From the NCBI GenBank assembly GCA_937998865.1, contig CALLBR010000017.1:1-64000 (forward strand): 64,000 nucleotides of DNA, read 5' to 3'. Below the pieces are notes generated by a model. That model did no database searches, was not told the origin of the DNA, and saw nothing but the letters and a program-made list of their open reading frames with translations. Shown here one piece after another: positions 1 through 8,516 of this stretch (position 1 is its first letter; each line of letters starts with the position of its first letter). The stretch comes from an uncultured bacterium. Its GTDB lineage: Bacteria; Nitrospirota; Thermodesulfovibrionia; Thermodesulfovibrionales; Thermodesulfovibrionaceae. The position numbers were made by a program, and so were the translations under genes.

Positions 1-177
1 CGTTCTCTTTTTGCTGTTGAAGACATAAAAAAAGGTGAGTTTTTTACAGAGAAAAATATAAGATCCATCAGACCAGGATATGGACTCCATCCTAAGTATC
101 TAAAGCAAATTTTAGGTAAAAAAGCCCGAAAAGACATAGAAAAAGGCACTCCTTTAAGTTGGAATATGATAGAATAA
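1..177 (+). CDS. pseI: Pseudaminic acid synthase, C-terminal end (partial)
   Basis: This is the last 58 codons of a gene entering from the left edge, in frame from base 1 to the TAA at 175-177. The peptide shows the SAF (antifreeze-like) domain that ends NeuB/PseI nonulosonate synthases: RSLFAVEDIKKGE, then IRSIRPGYGLHPKYL, then KKARKDIEKGTPLSW. The family condenses phosphoenolpyruvate with a 6-carbon sugar in the cytoplasm to make a nonulosonic acid. The 'GYGLHPKYL' form is typical of PseI rather than sialic-acid NeuB. It sits 3 bases before a Maf-type flagellin glycosyltransferase, which supports a role in flagellin glycosylation. The catalytic barrel lies outside the window, so substrate choice rests on context. 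Confidence 0.8.
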   Translation, partial: RSLFAVEDIKKGEFFTEKNIRSIRPGYGLHPKYLKQILGKKARKDIEKGTPLSWNMIE

Positions 178-180
178 CTT

Positions 181-2139
181 ATGTCTGTTAATGTTCAACA
201 AATCATAAAAAATCTTGAGGCACGCAAAAATAGAAATGTCCAATATCTCCAAAAAAAAGCTCCTCAAATTCTTGAAGTTGCAAAAAGGCAATCAAATTTA
301 GAATGCGGAATTTATATAGATCCCTCAAGTGGCAAAATAGATTTACAAATAGAGGGAAAAAGAATTTACAATGGTGATCCTCAAAAGATAACTATGGCAC
401 AAATAGAGGATTTCGAAAGATACGGATTTAAGTTTTATTTCATACCAGATATAAATACTCAATACAAAGACATAATGATGGACATGAGGCATTGGGATGA
501 ATTCTTAAATAAGGCAAGAGAAATGCCAAATGTAGATTACATAAAAAAGCCTATCCAGAAAGGAGACAAACTTGGCATTTTAATTTGTCTTGGCATAGGA
601 TTAGGATATCATCTTGAGATTATTTCAAAAAGATATGACATTAAACATTTGATAATAGTAGAGCAATATCCAGAGATCCTTAAAGCTTCTCTATATACCA
701 TAGATTGGCAAAGCATCATAGAGACTTACTCAAAGAACAATAAAACATTATTCATTTTCATTAAGGAAAATCCTGAAGAACTCGCAAAAGAGGTAGCTAA
801 TTATATACAATTTGCTTTAAATACTGCCATATGTTTCATCCTACCAGTTTATAAACCTATGGAAAACCCTTTTTATAAGGATTTTTTAGATGAATTCAAT
901 AAGAGAGTAAGCCAAATTTTTTCTGGTTGGGGTTTTTTCCAAGACGAATTTTGGTCCTTAGAACAAACTTTAGAAAATATTAAGAAAGAAATCCCTCTCT
1001 TTATGGAGTTCAAAAAGGTTTCCTCTGAAGCTACGGCTTTTATAATTGGTGCAGGTCCTTCCCTTGAAAATAGTTTTGATTTTCTTAAGAAAAATATTGA
1101 CAAGGCAGTTGTATTTTCCTGTGGCAGTAGCATTGGCACACTCTATAGAGAAGGATTAAAACCTGATTTTCATGTGGAAATAGAAAGAACAGACACAACC
1201 TACGATGCTTTAGTTTTAGGTGCTGATAAAGAGTACTTGAAATCTATACCAGCTATTTTCAATAATCCCATTTATCCAGAAGTTTCAACTCTCTTTAATG
1301 AAAAAGGGATGTTTCTTAAGGAAAACGATGCAGGAGCCTATCTTTTCCCAGCTAAATATCCAAAACTAAAGTATAGCAATCCAACTGTAGTAAATGGAGG
1401 ATTATCTCTTGCTCTTCATTTAGGTTTCAAAAAAATATATCTTTTTGGCACAGACATGGGATATAAAGACCCTAAAAAACATCACGCAAAGGGTAATGTG
1501 TCATTAGATAAAAATACCATATTTTTTAAAGAAGTTGAAGATAACACTATGCAAATTGAAGGAAACTTTGGAGGTAAAGTTTATACAAACTTTATTCTTA
1601 ACTGGGCAAGAACATGGATAGAAGACGCTCTCAAAATTTTCCCAGATGTTAAAGTCTACAATACCTCTGATGGCGCTAAAATTAAAGGAACATTACCTAT
1701 TAGAGAAAAGGAGATAAACCTTTCAAATTTTAACAAAGCAAAAGAAATAGAAGGAATTAAGTCTAACTTCTCAAAGGATTTCCTTAAAGACTTAGACATA
1801 ATAAAGAATAGACTATCAATTCTTGAAGAGGAGATTAAAGCCTTTAGAGATTATACCTTTACAATGCTAAATTCTAAAATGAACAAGACGGAACAATTTA
1901 TGGATAATCTACATAACATTTACAGCTGGATTCATTTAAGCAAAGTCAATGATGGAATGCTACATCTACTCTTTAGAGGCGGTTTTCTTCATTTGGAACA
2001 TCTATTGTTGTTCTTATGTTATCAGAAGGAGTTAAGAGGCATAAATTTACTACCTCAAGCCATTGAAACCCTAAAAAATTATACTCTTGAAGCAGTAAGC
2101 ATGATATTGAATTGCATTGAGAAATTTAAAACTTCCTAA
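181..2139 (+). CDS. Motility accessory factor (Maf) / DUF115 flagellin glycosyltransferase
   Basis: The 652-residue protein belongs to the Maf/DUF115 family, whose members transfer pseudaminic or related nonulosonic acids to flagellin in the cytoplasm. The diagnostic core is seen as IIGAGPSLENSFDFL near residue 290 and LFGTDMGYKDPKKHH near residue 420, with the family's N-terminal Rossmann-like region (ILICLGIGLGYHLEII, about 140-155) before it. The C-terminal 150 residues are helical and charged. It starts 3 bases after the pseudaminate synthase stop, so the two form one transcript. The convergent flagellin-fliD-fliS cluster next to it supplies the likely acceptor. Length is normal for the family and no damage is seen. 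Which sugar is transferred cannot be read from the sequence. Confidence 0.88.
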   Translation: MSVNVQQIIKNLEARKNRNVQYLQKKAPQILEVAKRQSNLECGIYIDPSSGKIDLQIEGKRIYNGDPQKITMAQIEDFERYGFKFYFIPDINTQYKDIMMDMRHWDEFLNKAREMPNVDYIKKPIQKGDKLGILICLGIGLGYHLEIISKRYDIKHLIIVEQYPEILKASLYTIDWQSIIETYSKNNKTLFIFIKENPEELAKEVANYIQFALNTAICFILPVYKPMENPFYKDFLDEFNKRVSQIFSGWGFFQDEFWSLEQTLENIKKEIPLFMEFKKVSSEATAFIIGAGPSLENSFDFLKKNIDKAVVFSCGSSIGTLYREGLKPDFHVEIERTDTTYDALVLGADKEYLKSIPAIFNNPIYPEVSTLFNEKGMFLKENDAGAYLFPAKYPKLKYSNPTVVNGGLSLALHLGFKKIYLFGTDMGYKDPKKHHAKGNVSLDKNTIFFKEVEDNTMQIEGNFGGKVYTNFILNWARTWIEDALKIFPDVKVYNTSDGAKIKGTLPIREKEINLSNFNKAKEIEGIKSNFSKDFLKDLDIIKNRLSILEEEIKAFRDYTFTMLNSKMNKTEQFMDNLHNIYSWIHLSKVNDGMLHLLFRGGFLHLEHLLLFLCYQKELRGINLLPQAIETLKNYTLEAVSMILNCIEKFKTS

Positions 2140-2152
2140 AAATTATTGGTAA

Positions 2153-2416
2153 CTACAAATATTCTTTACCTGTCTGAACTATTTTAATTTTCTCTGAAAG
2201 ATGAGCCTTTTTTTCTTCAGCAAGGGCTTGTATGTAATTAATAAGATTCCCCACAGCCTGTAGCTCTTCCTTGCTTAAGGAATTAAATTCTTCTGGTTTA
2301 ATTCCTGACAGCAAAGCTAAAGCCTCCTCAAAGCGATCTTCTTTTAAAGCAATTTCTATTTGAATGAGGAGGCTTCTAACCTTAGATTGCTCCTGCAAAG
2401 GTTCTTTTTTGTTCAT
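2153..2416 (-). CDS. Small helical protein at the end of the flagellar operon, FliT-like by position
   Basis: An 87-residue, charged, all-helical protein (IQIEIALKEDRFEEALALLSG; LINYIQALAEEKKAHL) with no cysteine and no signal peptide. Its start lies inside the 3' end of fliS (35-nt overlap), so it is translated with the flagellar operon. Many bacteria place the FliD chaperone FliT directly after fliS, and small size plus helical heptads fit that. The sequence itself is too divergent for a sure assignment. Expected role if FliT: binding the FliD C-terminus in the cytoplasm before export. Alternatively it is a lineage-specific flagellar chaperone. Confidence 0.6.
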   Translation of the reverse strand: MNKKEPLQEQSKVRSLLIQIEIALKEDRFEEALALLSGIKPEEFNSLSKEELQAVGNLINYIQALAEEKKAHLSEKIKIVQTGKEYL

Positions 2417-2807
2417 TCTTTACTTCCTTTTCCTGCTTTTTTATATCTTCCCAGGCTGACTTTAGATTGCTAAGTATATTAATGCATTTTTCAATAATTT
2501 CCACATCATTGAATAGATTAGCCCTTACAAGCTCATTTGCTAAGGTTGTATAAATTATGCTTAAGTTTTCAGCAATCTCTCCACCTCTTTGTTTGTCTAA
2601 AATATCATTAAGATAATAGAGGATATCTGTTGCCTTTCCCAGTTCCTTTGCCTTCTTTGTTACTCTTTCTGGCTCATTAAGTCCCTTTAAAATAGAGTCT
2701 TTTGCAATATTAAGTGCCAATAGGGCCCTGTCATAAAGCATGGTTATGAGCTCTAATCCATCAGCTCCAATAACTTTGCTCTGAAGATATGAATCTACAT
2801 ATGTCAT
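2382..2807 (-). CDS. fliS: Flagellar secretion chaperone FliS
   Basis: A 141-residue protein matching FliS over its length: the N-terminal segment YLQSKVIGADGLELITMLYDRALLAL, central LGKATDILYYLNDILD, and IAENLSIIYTTLANELVRAN are the family's conserved helices. FliS binds the disordered C-terminus of flagellin in the cytoplasm and prevents premature polymerisation before export. It overlaps fliD by 4 nt upstream and the FliT-like ORF by 35 nt downstream, giving the usual fliD-fliS order. The last 20 residues are a lysine/glutamate-rich tail that varies in the family. Confidence 0.93.
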   Translation of the reverse strand: MTYVDSYLQSKVIGADGLELITMLYDRALLALNIAKDSILKGLNEPERVTKKAKELGKATDILYYLNDILDKQRGGEIAENLSIIYTTLANELVRANLFNDVEIIEKCINILSNLKSAWEDIKKQEKEVKNEQKRTFAGAI

Positions 2808-4138
2808 TTCTGTTTTCCTCCTGTCATTTGTGATAAAGATACCATAAAATCTTGAAGTCTCATGCTAATTTGATTCATCTGATTTATAAAAGCTTCAAGT
2901 TGTGCATATTCCTTCCGGAGTCTCTCTTCGTATCTGGAAAGGTAATTTTGAAGAACACTTATTTTTTGATTTATGATACTCATTTGACTTTCACCAATTT
3001 TCCTGTAAGTATCAAGAGAAGTTGCCCACCCATTAAGTTGAACAGAATAGGAATTTTTTAAATTTGAAATAATGTCCTTTAGTTTTTCAGGATTTGAATT
3101 TTTTAGATTATTGAGGGCTTCTGTATTTAGGGATATAGTGCCGTCTTTATCAGAATAGTTTACCAAACCAACATTAATTAAGGGATTAAGAAGTCTAACA
3201 AGCCCAGTTTTTATTGTTACAATGGTGCTGTCTCCTTGAAACTGAGCACCTTTTCCAGTAATTTGATTTATGATGGAGTTTATACCATTGTAGTTAGATA
3301 CAAAATTATTTAAAAAACTGTCAATCTGCGAAAAATCCTCTTTTATTGTTATTGTGGCAGTACCTGTCTCTTTCACATTTATAGTAAGACCACTAATTAA
3401 ATCTGTAAAAACATTGGAAGGAGAAGTTATCTCAGCTGTTGAATTTCCTATTTTAATGGCAGCATTCTGGGCATTCTGAAGAGTTTCAAGAGCACCTATG
3501 TTTTCATCATAAAGCTCGGAAGGAAGACCATTTACTTCAATTACGTTATCATTAGTTCCTGTTTCCTTTGATGATTTAGATGAATCTGCCTCTGTAAGAA
3601 GCAATCTATAATCAGAACCCGTGTAATAGACTGAAGCTTTAATATCATTTTGAGAAGAATTTATGCTATTTACAAAATCCTGCAAAGTCTGTCCTGCTGA
3701 ATAATTTATCTCATAGGTTATAAAGTTTGAACTATCTTTCCAATATCTCAATGTCATGGTACCGGACAATGAAAAAGTCTCTTTTAAGGATGACAGACCT
3801 TTTGTGCTGGCCCGCATTTCTGTTTGGGAAAGTCGTATAACATTGATGGACATAGTAAGATTTGGAGCATTTTTTGTTGCTTCTGCTGATAAGACATTAC
3901 TATTTGATGAGAGAGCTTTTTTGGTTGAAAAAATTTTATCTATATCACTACCTTCAATGAGAGTTTTCAAGCCGTTTAAGGCGCCAAAAAGATTAGAAAG
4001 GCTTGATACCTTCGTCTGAATCAAAGCCTTCTGCTGGTTTAAGACTTGAAGAGGCTGTTGCTTTATTTTCATTAGATTGGCTATTATTGATTCTGTATCT
4101 AGAGCCCCCGTTATGCCTGACATGAAAAGATCAGCCAT
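2804..4138 (-). CDS. fliD: Flagellar filament cap protein FliD
   Basis: A 444-residue hook-associated protein 2. The N-terminal FliD domain starts with GITGALDTESIIANLMKI, and the C-terminal domain holds the typical DKDGTISLNTEALN and LNGWATSLDTYRKIGESQM segments followed by a long heptad region (residues about 390-440, YEERLRKEYAQLEAFINQMN) that forms the leg of the cap. FliD caps the filament outside the cell and folds exported flagellin into place. The start is preceded by a good Shine-Dalgarno and lies directly after the FlaG gene. Length is typical. Transcription probably comes from upstream, since no promoter space exists between flaG and fliD. Confidence 0.93.
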   Translation of the reverse strand: MADLFMSGITGALDTESIIANLMKIKQQPLQVLNQQKALIQTKVSSLSNLFGALNGLKTLIEGSDIDKIFSTKKALSSNSNVLSAEATKNAPNLTMSINVIRLSQTEMRASTKGLSSLKETFSLSGTMTLRYWKDSSNFITYEINYSAGQTLQDFVNSINSSQNDIKASVYYTGSDYRLLLTEADSSKSSKETGTNDNVIEVNGLPSELYDENIGALETLQNAQNAAIKIGNSTAEITSPSNVFTDLISGLTINVKETGTATITIKEDFSQIDSFLNNFVSNYNGINSIINQITGKGAQFQGDSTIVTIKTGLVRLLNPLINVGLVNYSDKDGTISLNTEALNNLKNSNPEKLKDIISNLKNSYSVQLNGWATSLDTYRKIGESQMSIINQKISVLQNYLSRYEERLRKEYAQLEAFINQMNQISMRLQDFMVSLSQMTGGKQK

Positions 4139-4534
4139 TTATACCTCCTTAGAGTAAAAAACTCCCCTTAATTCTTCCATTCTTCTTAAGATCTCCACCA
4201 TCCATTCTGGTGGAATCTGTCTTATTATTTCCTCTGTTCTCATATCAATAATCTTTGAAATAGGCATATCAAGCTCTCTGTCTATGTCTATCTGAAGATA
4301 CTTTTCAAGCATGTTAAATTTGTGCCTTAATTCTTCCATCAATTTATTAAGCTCTTCCTGCGAAACAGATAGTTTTTGAATATCCTTGCTTAGGTCTTTT
4401 TTCACAAGATCCTTATTTTCAATCATTTTACTTATATTATCCTTCTGGGTAACTTGAAGGAGTTGTATATCTAATTCAGCCTTTCTATAAGGGTTAACAA
4501 TTATAAATTCCTTTTCTAAGCCGTTTATTCTCAT
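4139..4534 (-). CDS. flaG: FlaG family flagellar protein
   Basis: 131 residues. The C-terminal third carries the FlaG signature: YLQIDIDRELDMPISKIID followed by EEIIRQIPPEWM, matching the 'V.V.D..T.EVIRQIPPEE' pattern of the family. FlaG proteins affect filament length and are commonly encoded between flagellin and fliD, as here. The N-terminal half is a lysine-rich helical stretch unlike most family members. The gene ends adjacent to the fliD start (no gap). A terminator hairpin separates it from flagellin upstream, so it depends on read-through or on a promoter of its own that I could not find in the 59-base gap. Confidence 0.75.
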   Translation of the reverse strand: MRINGLEKEFIIVNPYRKAELDIQLLQVTQKDNISKMIENKDLVKKDLSKDIQKLSVSQEELNKLMEELRHKFNMLEKYLQIDIDRELDMPISKIIDMRTEEIIRQIPPEWMVEILRRMEELRGVFYSKEV

Positions 4535-4558
4535 GAGATGAACTCCCTCTTAAAATTA

Positions 4559-4578
4559 CCCCCTCCAAGAGGAGGGGG
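4559..4578 (-). terminator. Hairpin terminator after flagellin
   Basis: An 8-bp perfect GC-rich stem, CCCCCTCC (4559-4566) against GGAGGGGG (4571-4578), with an AAGA loop, lies 15 bases past the flagellin stop. On the minus strand it is followed by a weak T-rich run (taatttt). It should stop most flagellin transcripts before flaG-fliD-fliS, giving excess flagellin over cap and chaperone. Confidence 0.75.
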
Positions 4579-4593
4579 TTTTGCTGAATTTAA

Positions 4594-6195
4594 TTATCTC
4601 AAAAGCTGTAGCACAAGCTGAGGTAAGGCATTTGCTTGAGCAAGCATTGCCACACCAGCCTGCATTCTAATTTGTAAGGTTGTAAAATTGCTCATCTCTT
4701 CAGCAAAGTCAGTGTTTCGTATAACATTTTCTGCCTCTTTTGTGTTGTCAAAGGAGGCTTTCTGTCCATCCCATATTGCCTGAAGGTTATTAATTACAGA
4801 ACCAATCTGAGTACGGATTTTGTCAACCCTCTGAAGAGCAGTTTTAACAATATCTAAAGCAAGCTCTGCATTCTCATTTGATCTTACATCGAGAGAATAG
4901 AGATTTTTAAATTCTGCATTACCAGAAGGATTACCAGAAGTATCGGATATACCAAGTCCTTGATTAGAACCAGTAATTCCAGTGAAGTCATAGTTATATT
5001 TATCAGTTCCCATTATAACAAGTTTGCCTACCTGAATTGCTGAACCTGTTGCTAAGGCAGCGGCTGCAGATGCTGTTGCTGAGACATTCACAGTTGTTGA
5101 AGATAACCCTAAGAATTGAGCCATATTAACTGAAATTGTTCCACCATTAGCTGCAGCAGAAGCAGAAACCTCTAATCCAATGGTTTGACCTTCTGTTGTT
5201 AAAACTAACTTGTTGTTTTCTGCTTTTGCTGTAATAGCTATTTTGTTTGCTGAAGCTTTACTGTTTATCTCAGCTACAAGTCCTGAAAGTGTAAGAACCT
5301 GTCCTGCCCCAACAGTAATTGTAATATCTGCCGTATTATCACTACCTACATAAAACCTAATGGAAACACTTTGGTCTGTTCTAACCTGTATATCTGTCCA
5401 GTCTGCTGCTGCTACACTTTCATTTTTTGCTCTTGCTGATATTCCAGCGTTCTGTAACTCTTTAGATTCGTTTATTTTTTTTGCTATTTCATAAGCATCT
5501 ACTGCAAAACTTAACCCTGATGAGACATCAATTCCATAAACCCTTGCAATATCCCCAGTATCCCACCTAAAATTCGAATTAGGTTGGACCGCTCCTGTTG
5601 ATGTAGTATAGCCATTATTAACTGTTGCTGCAGATGCTGATGCTGCTTCAAAGTTTGTGGAATACTTTCCTGTAACCATATAGGAACCTAAGTCATTGGC
5701 TTTAACAGAACTTATGCCAACTGTAATTGTCTGGTCTGCCCTTGCTCCGTAATGGATTACTTTGTCAGAAAATGTTCCATCTAAAAGTTTAATTCCATTA
5801 TACTCTGTGTCTGTTCCAATCTTTTGAATAGCATCAGTAAGATTGGAGATATCTCTCTGAAGGGCTAAACGGGCATTTGGATCATTAATGTCATTGGCTG
5901 CAGACTGGGCTTTTGTATAGATTGTCTGTAACTTTTCAAAAATCTGACCCACATTTGTTTCAGCAATTTGCAGAGCACTTATTCCTGTTTGGATGTTTCT
6001 GTTTCCTTGCTGAAGGGCTGCAGCAACTACTGAAAGCTGGTCTGCGATAAAAAGCCCTGCTGCATCATCAGCTGCAGAGAGAATTCTGTTACCTGTTGAA
6101 ATCCTTAAAAGGGATTTGTTCATTGCCCTTTCGTTTCTTAAAAGGGCTGTGTGAGTTACTGCTGCTTCGGCGTTAAAATTAATTTTTAGTGCCAT
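4594..6195 (-). CDS. fliC: Flagellin
   Basis: 533 residues with both conserved flagellin ends. The N-terminal D0/D1 has LLRNERAMNKSLLRISTG and ILSAADDAAGLFIADQL; the C-terminal D1/D0 has RTQIGSVINNLQ and ends MLAQANALPQLVLQLLR. The central region (about 170-440) is a long Ala/Thr/Ser-rich variable part, likely two extra outer domains and likely sites for O-linked sugar. It is exported through the flagellar type III system and forms the filament. A Shine-Dalgarno (GGAGG) lies just upstream of the ATG. Regulation is visible: a sigma-28-type promoter and a structured leader (see 6225-6330). The neighbouring Maf and pseudaminate synthase genes suggest the protein is glycosylated. Confidence 0.95.
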   Translation of the reverse strand: MALKINFNAEAAVTHTALLRNERAMNKSLLRISTGNRILSAADDAAGLFIADQLSVVAAALQQGNRNIQTGISALQIAETNVGQIFEKLQTIYTKAQSAANDINDPNARLALQRDISNLTDAIQKIGTDTEYNGIKLLDGTFSDKVIHYGARADQTITVGISSVKANDLGSYMVTGKYSTNFEAASASAATVNNGYTTSTGAVQPNSNFRWDTGDIARVYGIDVSSGLSFAVDAYEIAKKINESKELQNAGISARAKNESVAAADWTDIQVRTDQSVSIRFYVGSDNTADITITVGAGQVLTLSGLVAEINSKASANKIAITAKAENNKLVLTTEGQTIGLEVSASAAANGGTISVNMAQFLGLSSTTVNVSATASAAAALATGSAIQVGKLVIMGTDKYNYDFTGITGSNQGLGISDTSGNPSGNAEFKNLYSLDVRSNENAELALDIVKTALQRVDKIRTQIGSVINNLQAIWDGQKASFDNTKEAENVIRNTDFAEEMSNFTTLQIRMQAGVAMLAQANALPQLVLQLLR

Positions 6196-6224
6196 GCTTT
6201 AAACCTCCATGTTTTTTTATCTTC

Positions 6225-6293
6225 GGATGCCTCCTGCATCCAGACAGCTTTAGGTGAGTATTTGCAGCTTCACCTCCTTTCCACCCTGCTGTC
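6225..6293 (-). promoter_or_regulatory. Folded flagellin leader with two nested stem-loops, possible CsrA sites
   Basis: In the 5' leader on the minus strand there is a perfect 6-bp stem GGATGC/GCATCC (6225-6230 with 6236-6241) whose 5-base loop reads AGGAG. Upstream, GACAGC/GCTGTC (6243-6248 with 6288-6293) encloses AGGTGA/TCACCT (6252-6257 with 6270-6275), hiding a decoy AAGGAGGTGA. A GGA-bearing loop plus a GGA within the true Shine-Dalgarno (TGGAGG) is the arrangement CsrA uses on flagellin mRNA in Bacillus. CsrA and FliW are not in the window, so the regulator is inferred. Confidence 0.5.
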
Positions 6294-6303
6294 TTAATTT
6301 TTT

Positions 6304-6330
6304 ATATCGGAGAATTTAAATAAAAGTTTA
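6304..6330 (-). promoter_or_regulatory. Sigma-28 (FliA) promoter of flagellin
   Basis: Read on the minus strand: TAAA (6330-6327), exactly 15 bases, then TCCGATAT (6311-6304). The FliA consensus is TAAA-N15-GCCGATAA, so the -35 matches fully and the -10 matches at 6 of 8 positions with correct spacing. It lies about 110 bases before the flagellin start codon, leaving room for the folded leader. Confidence 0.8.
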
Positions 6331-6377
6331 GTGAAATTTTCAAAATAAATTTAATAATAAATTTAATAATTACTGAC

Positions 6378-8516
6378 CTATGAATCTTGAAATTTTCCTA
6401 AAAATTTCCTTGGCTTTCCAGCACTTTGAGGGGGTCCCACAAGACCGTCTTCCTCAAGCATATCCATTATTCTTGCAGCTCTGTTGTATCCTATTTTAAA
6501 TTTTCTCTGAATAAGAGATATTGAAATCTCTCCCACCTGTGAGGCATATTCTATTACCCTCTCATAAAGCTCATCTCTTTCAAAGACTTTTTCATTTTCA
6601 TTCTCCTTTTTCTCAGAGGGTATCTGAATTGATTGAAAGAGGGAATAATCAGGTGAAGCCTGATTCCTTAGGTATTCTACTACTTTCTTAACCTCATCTT
6701 CGCTTACATAGGCTCCGTGAACTCTTATTATTTTAACTCCTGATAGCATAAAGAGCATATCTCCCATGCCAAGCAATTTTTCTGCTCCTTGAGAATCAAG
6801 AATAGTTCGGGAGTCAACCCTAGAGGAGACCTGAAAAGCAATTCTTGCTGGGAAATTAGCTTTAATTATCCCTGTTATTACATCTACACTTGGTCGCTGG
6901 GTGGCAACAACAAGATGAATACCAGCAGCCCTTGCCATTTGAGCAATTCTGGTAACAGCATGCTCTACTTCAGAAGGCGCTGTAAACATTAAATCTGCAA
7001 ATTCATCAATAAAAACCACTACATAGGGAATTCTCTCATGAGGAGAAACTGCTTTATTAAAGCTTTCAATATTTCTGAATCCCTTTGCTGCAAAAAGCTT
7101 GTATCTTCGTTCCATCTCTACAATTATCTTTTTTAATGCTTCTGAAGCCTCCCTCGGATCTGTTACTACCGGTGCAATAAGATGTGGAATATTTTCATAA
7201 ATGGAAAGCTCAAGGAGTTTAGGATCAATAAGGAGGAGTTTCACATCCTGCGGTGTTGCCTTAAAGAGAATACTTAGTATCATCGTATTTAAACATACAC
7301 TTTTCCCTGAACCTGTTGCTCCAGCTACCAGAAGGTGGGGCATTTTTGCCAAATCAGCCACAAAAGGATTTCCGTATATATCTTTTCCTAAACATAAAGT
7401 AAGATAGGAGGAACTCTTATTAAATTTTTCTGATGCAATTATTTCACCAAGCCATACTATTTGGCGTTTTTTATTTGGAACTTCAATTCCAATTGTAGAC
7501 TTGCCAGCTATGGGATAAACCCTTATACTTTGAGCTTTTAGGGCTAATGCTAAATCATCACTTAAGGTAAGTATTTTGCTCAGTTTTATTCCGCTGGCAG
7601 GTTCAAATTCATACATGGTTACTACAGGTCCAGGATGTACTTCCTTAATGGTGCCTTGAATTCCAAATTCTGAAAATCTCATCTCTATGCTGTGGGCAGA
7701 CTCTATTATTTCATCTTTTGAGAGAGTGCTCTCACTTCTCTCCATCTTAAGAAGACTCAAAGGCGGAAGTCTAAAAACATCCTTTCCTGAATCTGAAGCC
7801 TTTGGTTTAGAAATTTCTCCCTGGATAATATCTAAAGTTTCCTCTTTTTGAGATTCTCCCTCAACCTTTCTTATTTGAGACTCTCCTTTTGAAACCTTTA
7901 AAATTTTTATTTCTTCTTGAGAAGGAGATTCCTTATAGATTAACTCTTTTTTCCTCATGATTATCTTTGGTTTTATAAGGATAACTGAAGCTAAAGCGAT
8001 TGAAATCAAAAATATGTAAGTTCCTGCCAAAGAAATATAATTTTTAAAAAAATGAAAGGCAACCCATGATAAACCCTCAGGAAGTCTTTTATAGCTTTTT
8101 ATGACATCTCTTAAAGGCTCCATCATTACAGCTAAGGAGAAAAGAAAAATCAATAGAAAGGGTATTTGAGAAAGGGAAATGGAGCTTCCGCGAAATACTC
8201 TGATAGCAAGCCATAGAAATCCCAGAGGGATCAAAAAGGTAGCTAATCCAAAGAGGCTTAGTAGTAAATCTGATAAATAAGAACCCACAATACCACCGTA
8301 ATTATTAGGTTTCAATTTTGTATAGGTAAAAAAAGAAGGGTCTAATAGGTTATAGGAAAAAAGGGTTATGGAAAGATACACAGCAAGAGCTACTAAAAAA
8401 ATTGATTTAAAAATATGAGTTGCCTTGAATTTATCTTTTTGATAGTTCTTTGAAGCATCAATAGAAAAATTTGTTCTCCTTTTAGGAGGTTTTCTATAGA
8501 ATACTTTTGTTGCCAT
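6378..8516 (-). CDS. ftsK: DNA translocase FtsK
   Basis: 712 residues in the FtsK/SpoIIIE order: four membrane helices in the first 175 residues, a short charged linker (about 180-240), the beta and alpha motor domain with Walker A GATGSGKS and Walker B YVVVFIDEFADLM, RQ-type motif VVATQRPSVDVITG, and the C-terminal gamma winged helix (LIQRKFKIGYNRAARIMDML) that reads KOPS-type sequences. It pumps chromosome DNA through the closing septum and activates XerCD at dif. The linker is far shorter than in E. coli, as in many non-enteric bacteria. Its start codon overlaps the uppP stop (TAATG), so the two are translationally coupled. Confidence 0.96.
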   Translation of the reverse strand: MATKVFYRKPPKRRTNFSIDASKNYQKDKFKATHIFKSIFLVALAVYLSITLFSYNLLDPSFFTYTKLKPNNYGGIVGSYLSDLLLSLFGLATFLIPLGFLWLAIRVFRGSSISLSQIPFLLIFLFSLAVMMEPLRDVIKSYKRLPEGLSWVAFHFFKNYISLAGTYIFLISIALASVILIKPKIIMRKKELIYKESPSQEEIKILKVSKGESQIRKVEGESQKEETLDIIQGEISKPKASDSGKDVFRLPPLSLLKMERSESTLSKDEIIESAHSIEMRFSEFGIQGTIKEVHPGPVVTMYEFEPASGIKLSKILTLSDDLALALKAQSIRVYPIAGKSTIGIEVPNKKRQIVWLGEIIASEKFNKSSSYLTLCLGKDIYGNPFVADLAKMPHLLVAGATGSGKSVCLNTMILSILFKATPQDVKLLLIDPKLLELSIYENIPHLIAPVVTDPREASEALKKIIVEMERRYKLFAAKGFRNIESFNKAVSPHERIPYVVVFIDEFADLMFTAPSEVEHAVTRIAQMARAAGIHLVVATQRPSVDVITGIIKANFPARIAFQVSSRVDSRTILDSQGAEKLLGMGDMLFMLSGVKIIRVHGAYVSEDEVKKVVEYLRNQASPDYSLFQSIQIPSEKKENENEKVFERDELYERVIEYASQVGEISISLIQRKFKIGYNRAARIMDMLEEDGLVGPPQSAGKPRKFLGKFQDS

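Noticed and set aside
873-1139. 88-codon minus-strand ORF inside maf
   Set aside because: It is the antisense frame of a well-supported gene and has no motif or ribosome site.
4558-6195. Two flagellins or a frameshifted flagellin
   Set aside because: The single frame holds both conserved ends; the long Ala-rich middle is an ordinary variable region.
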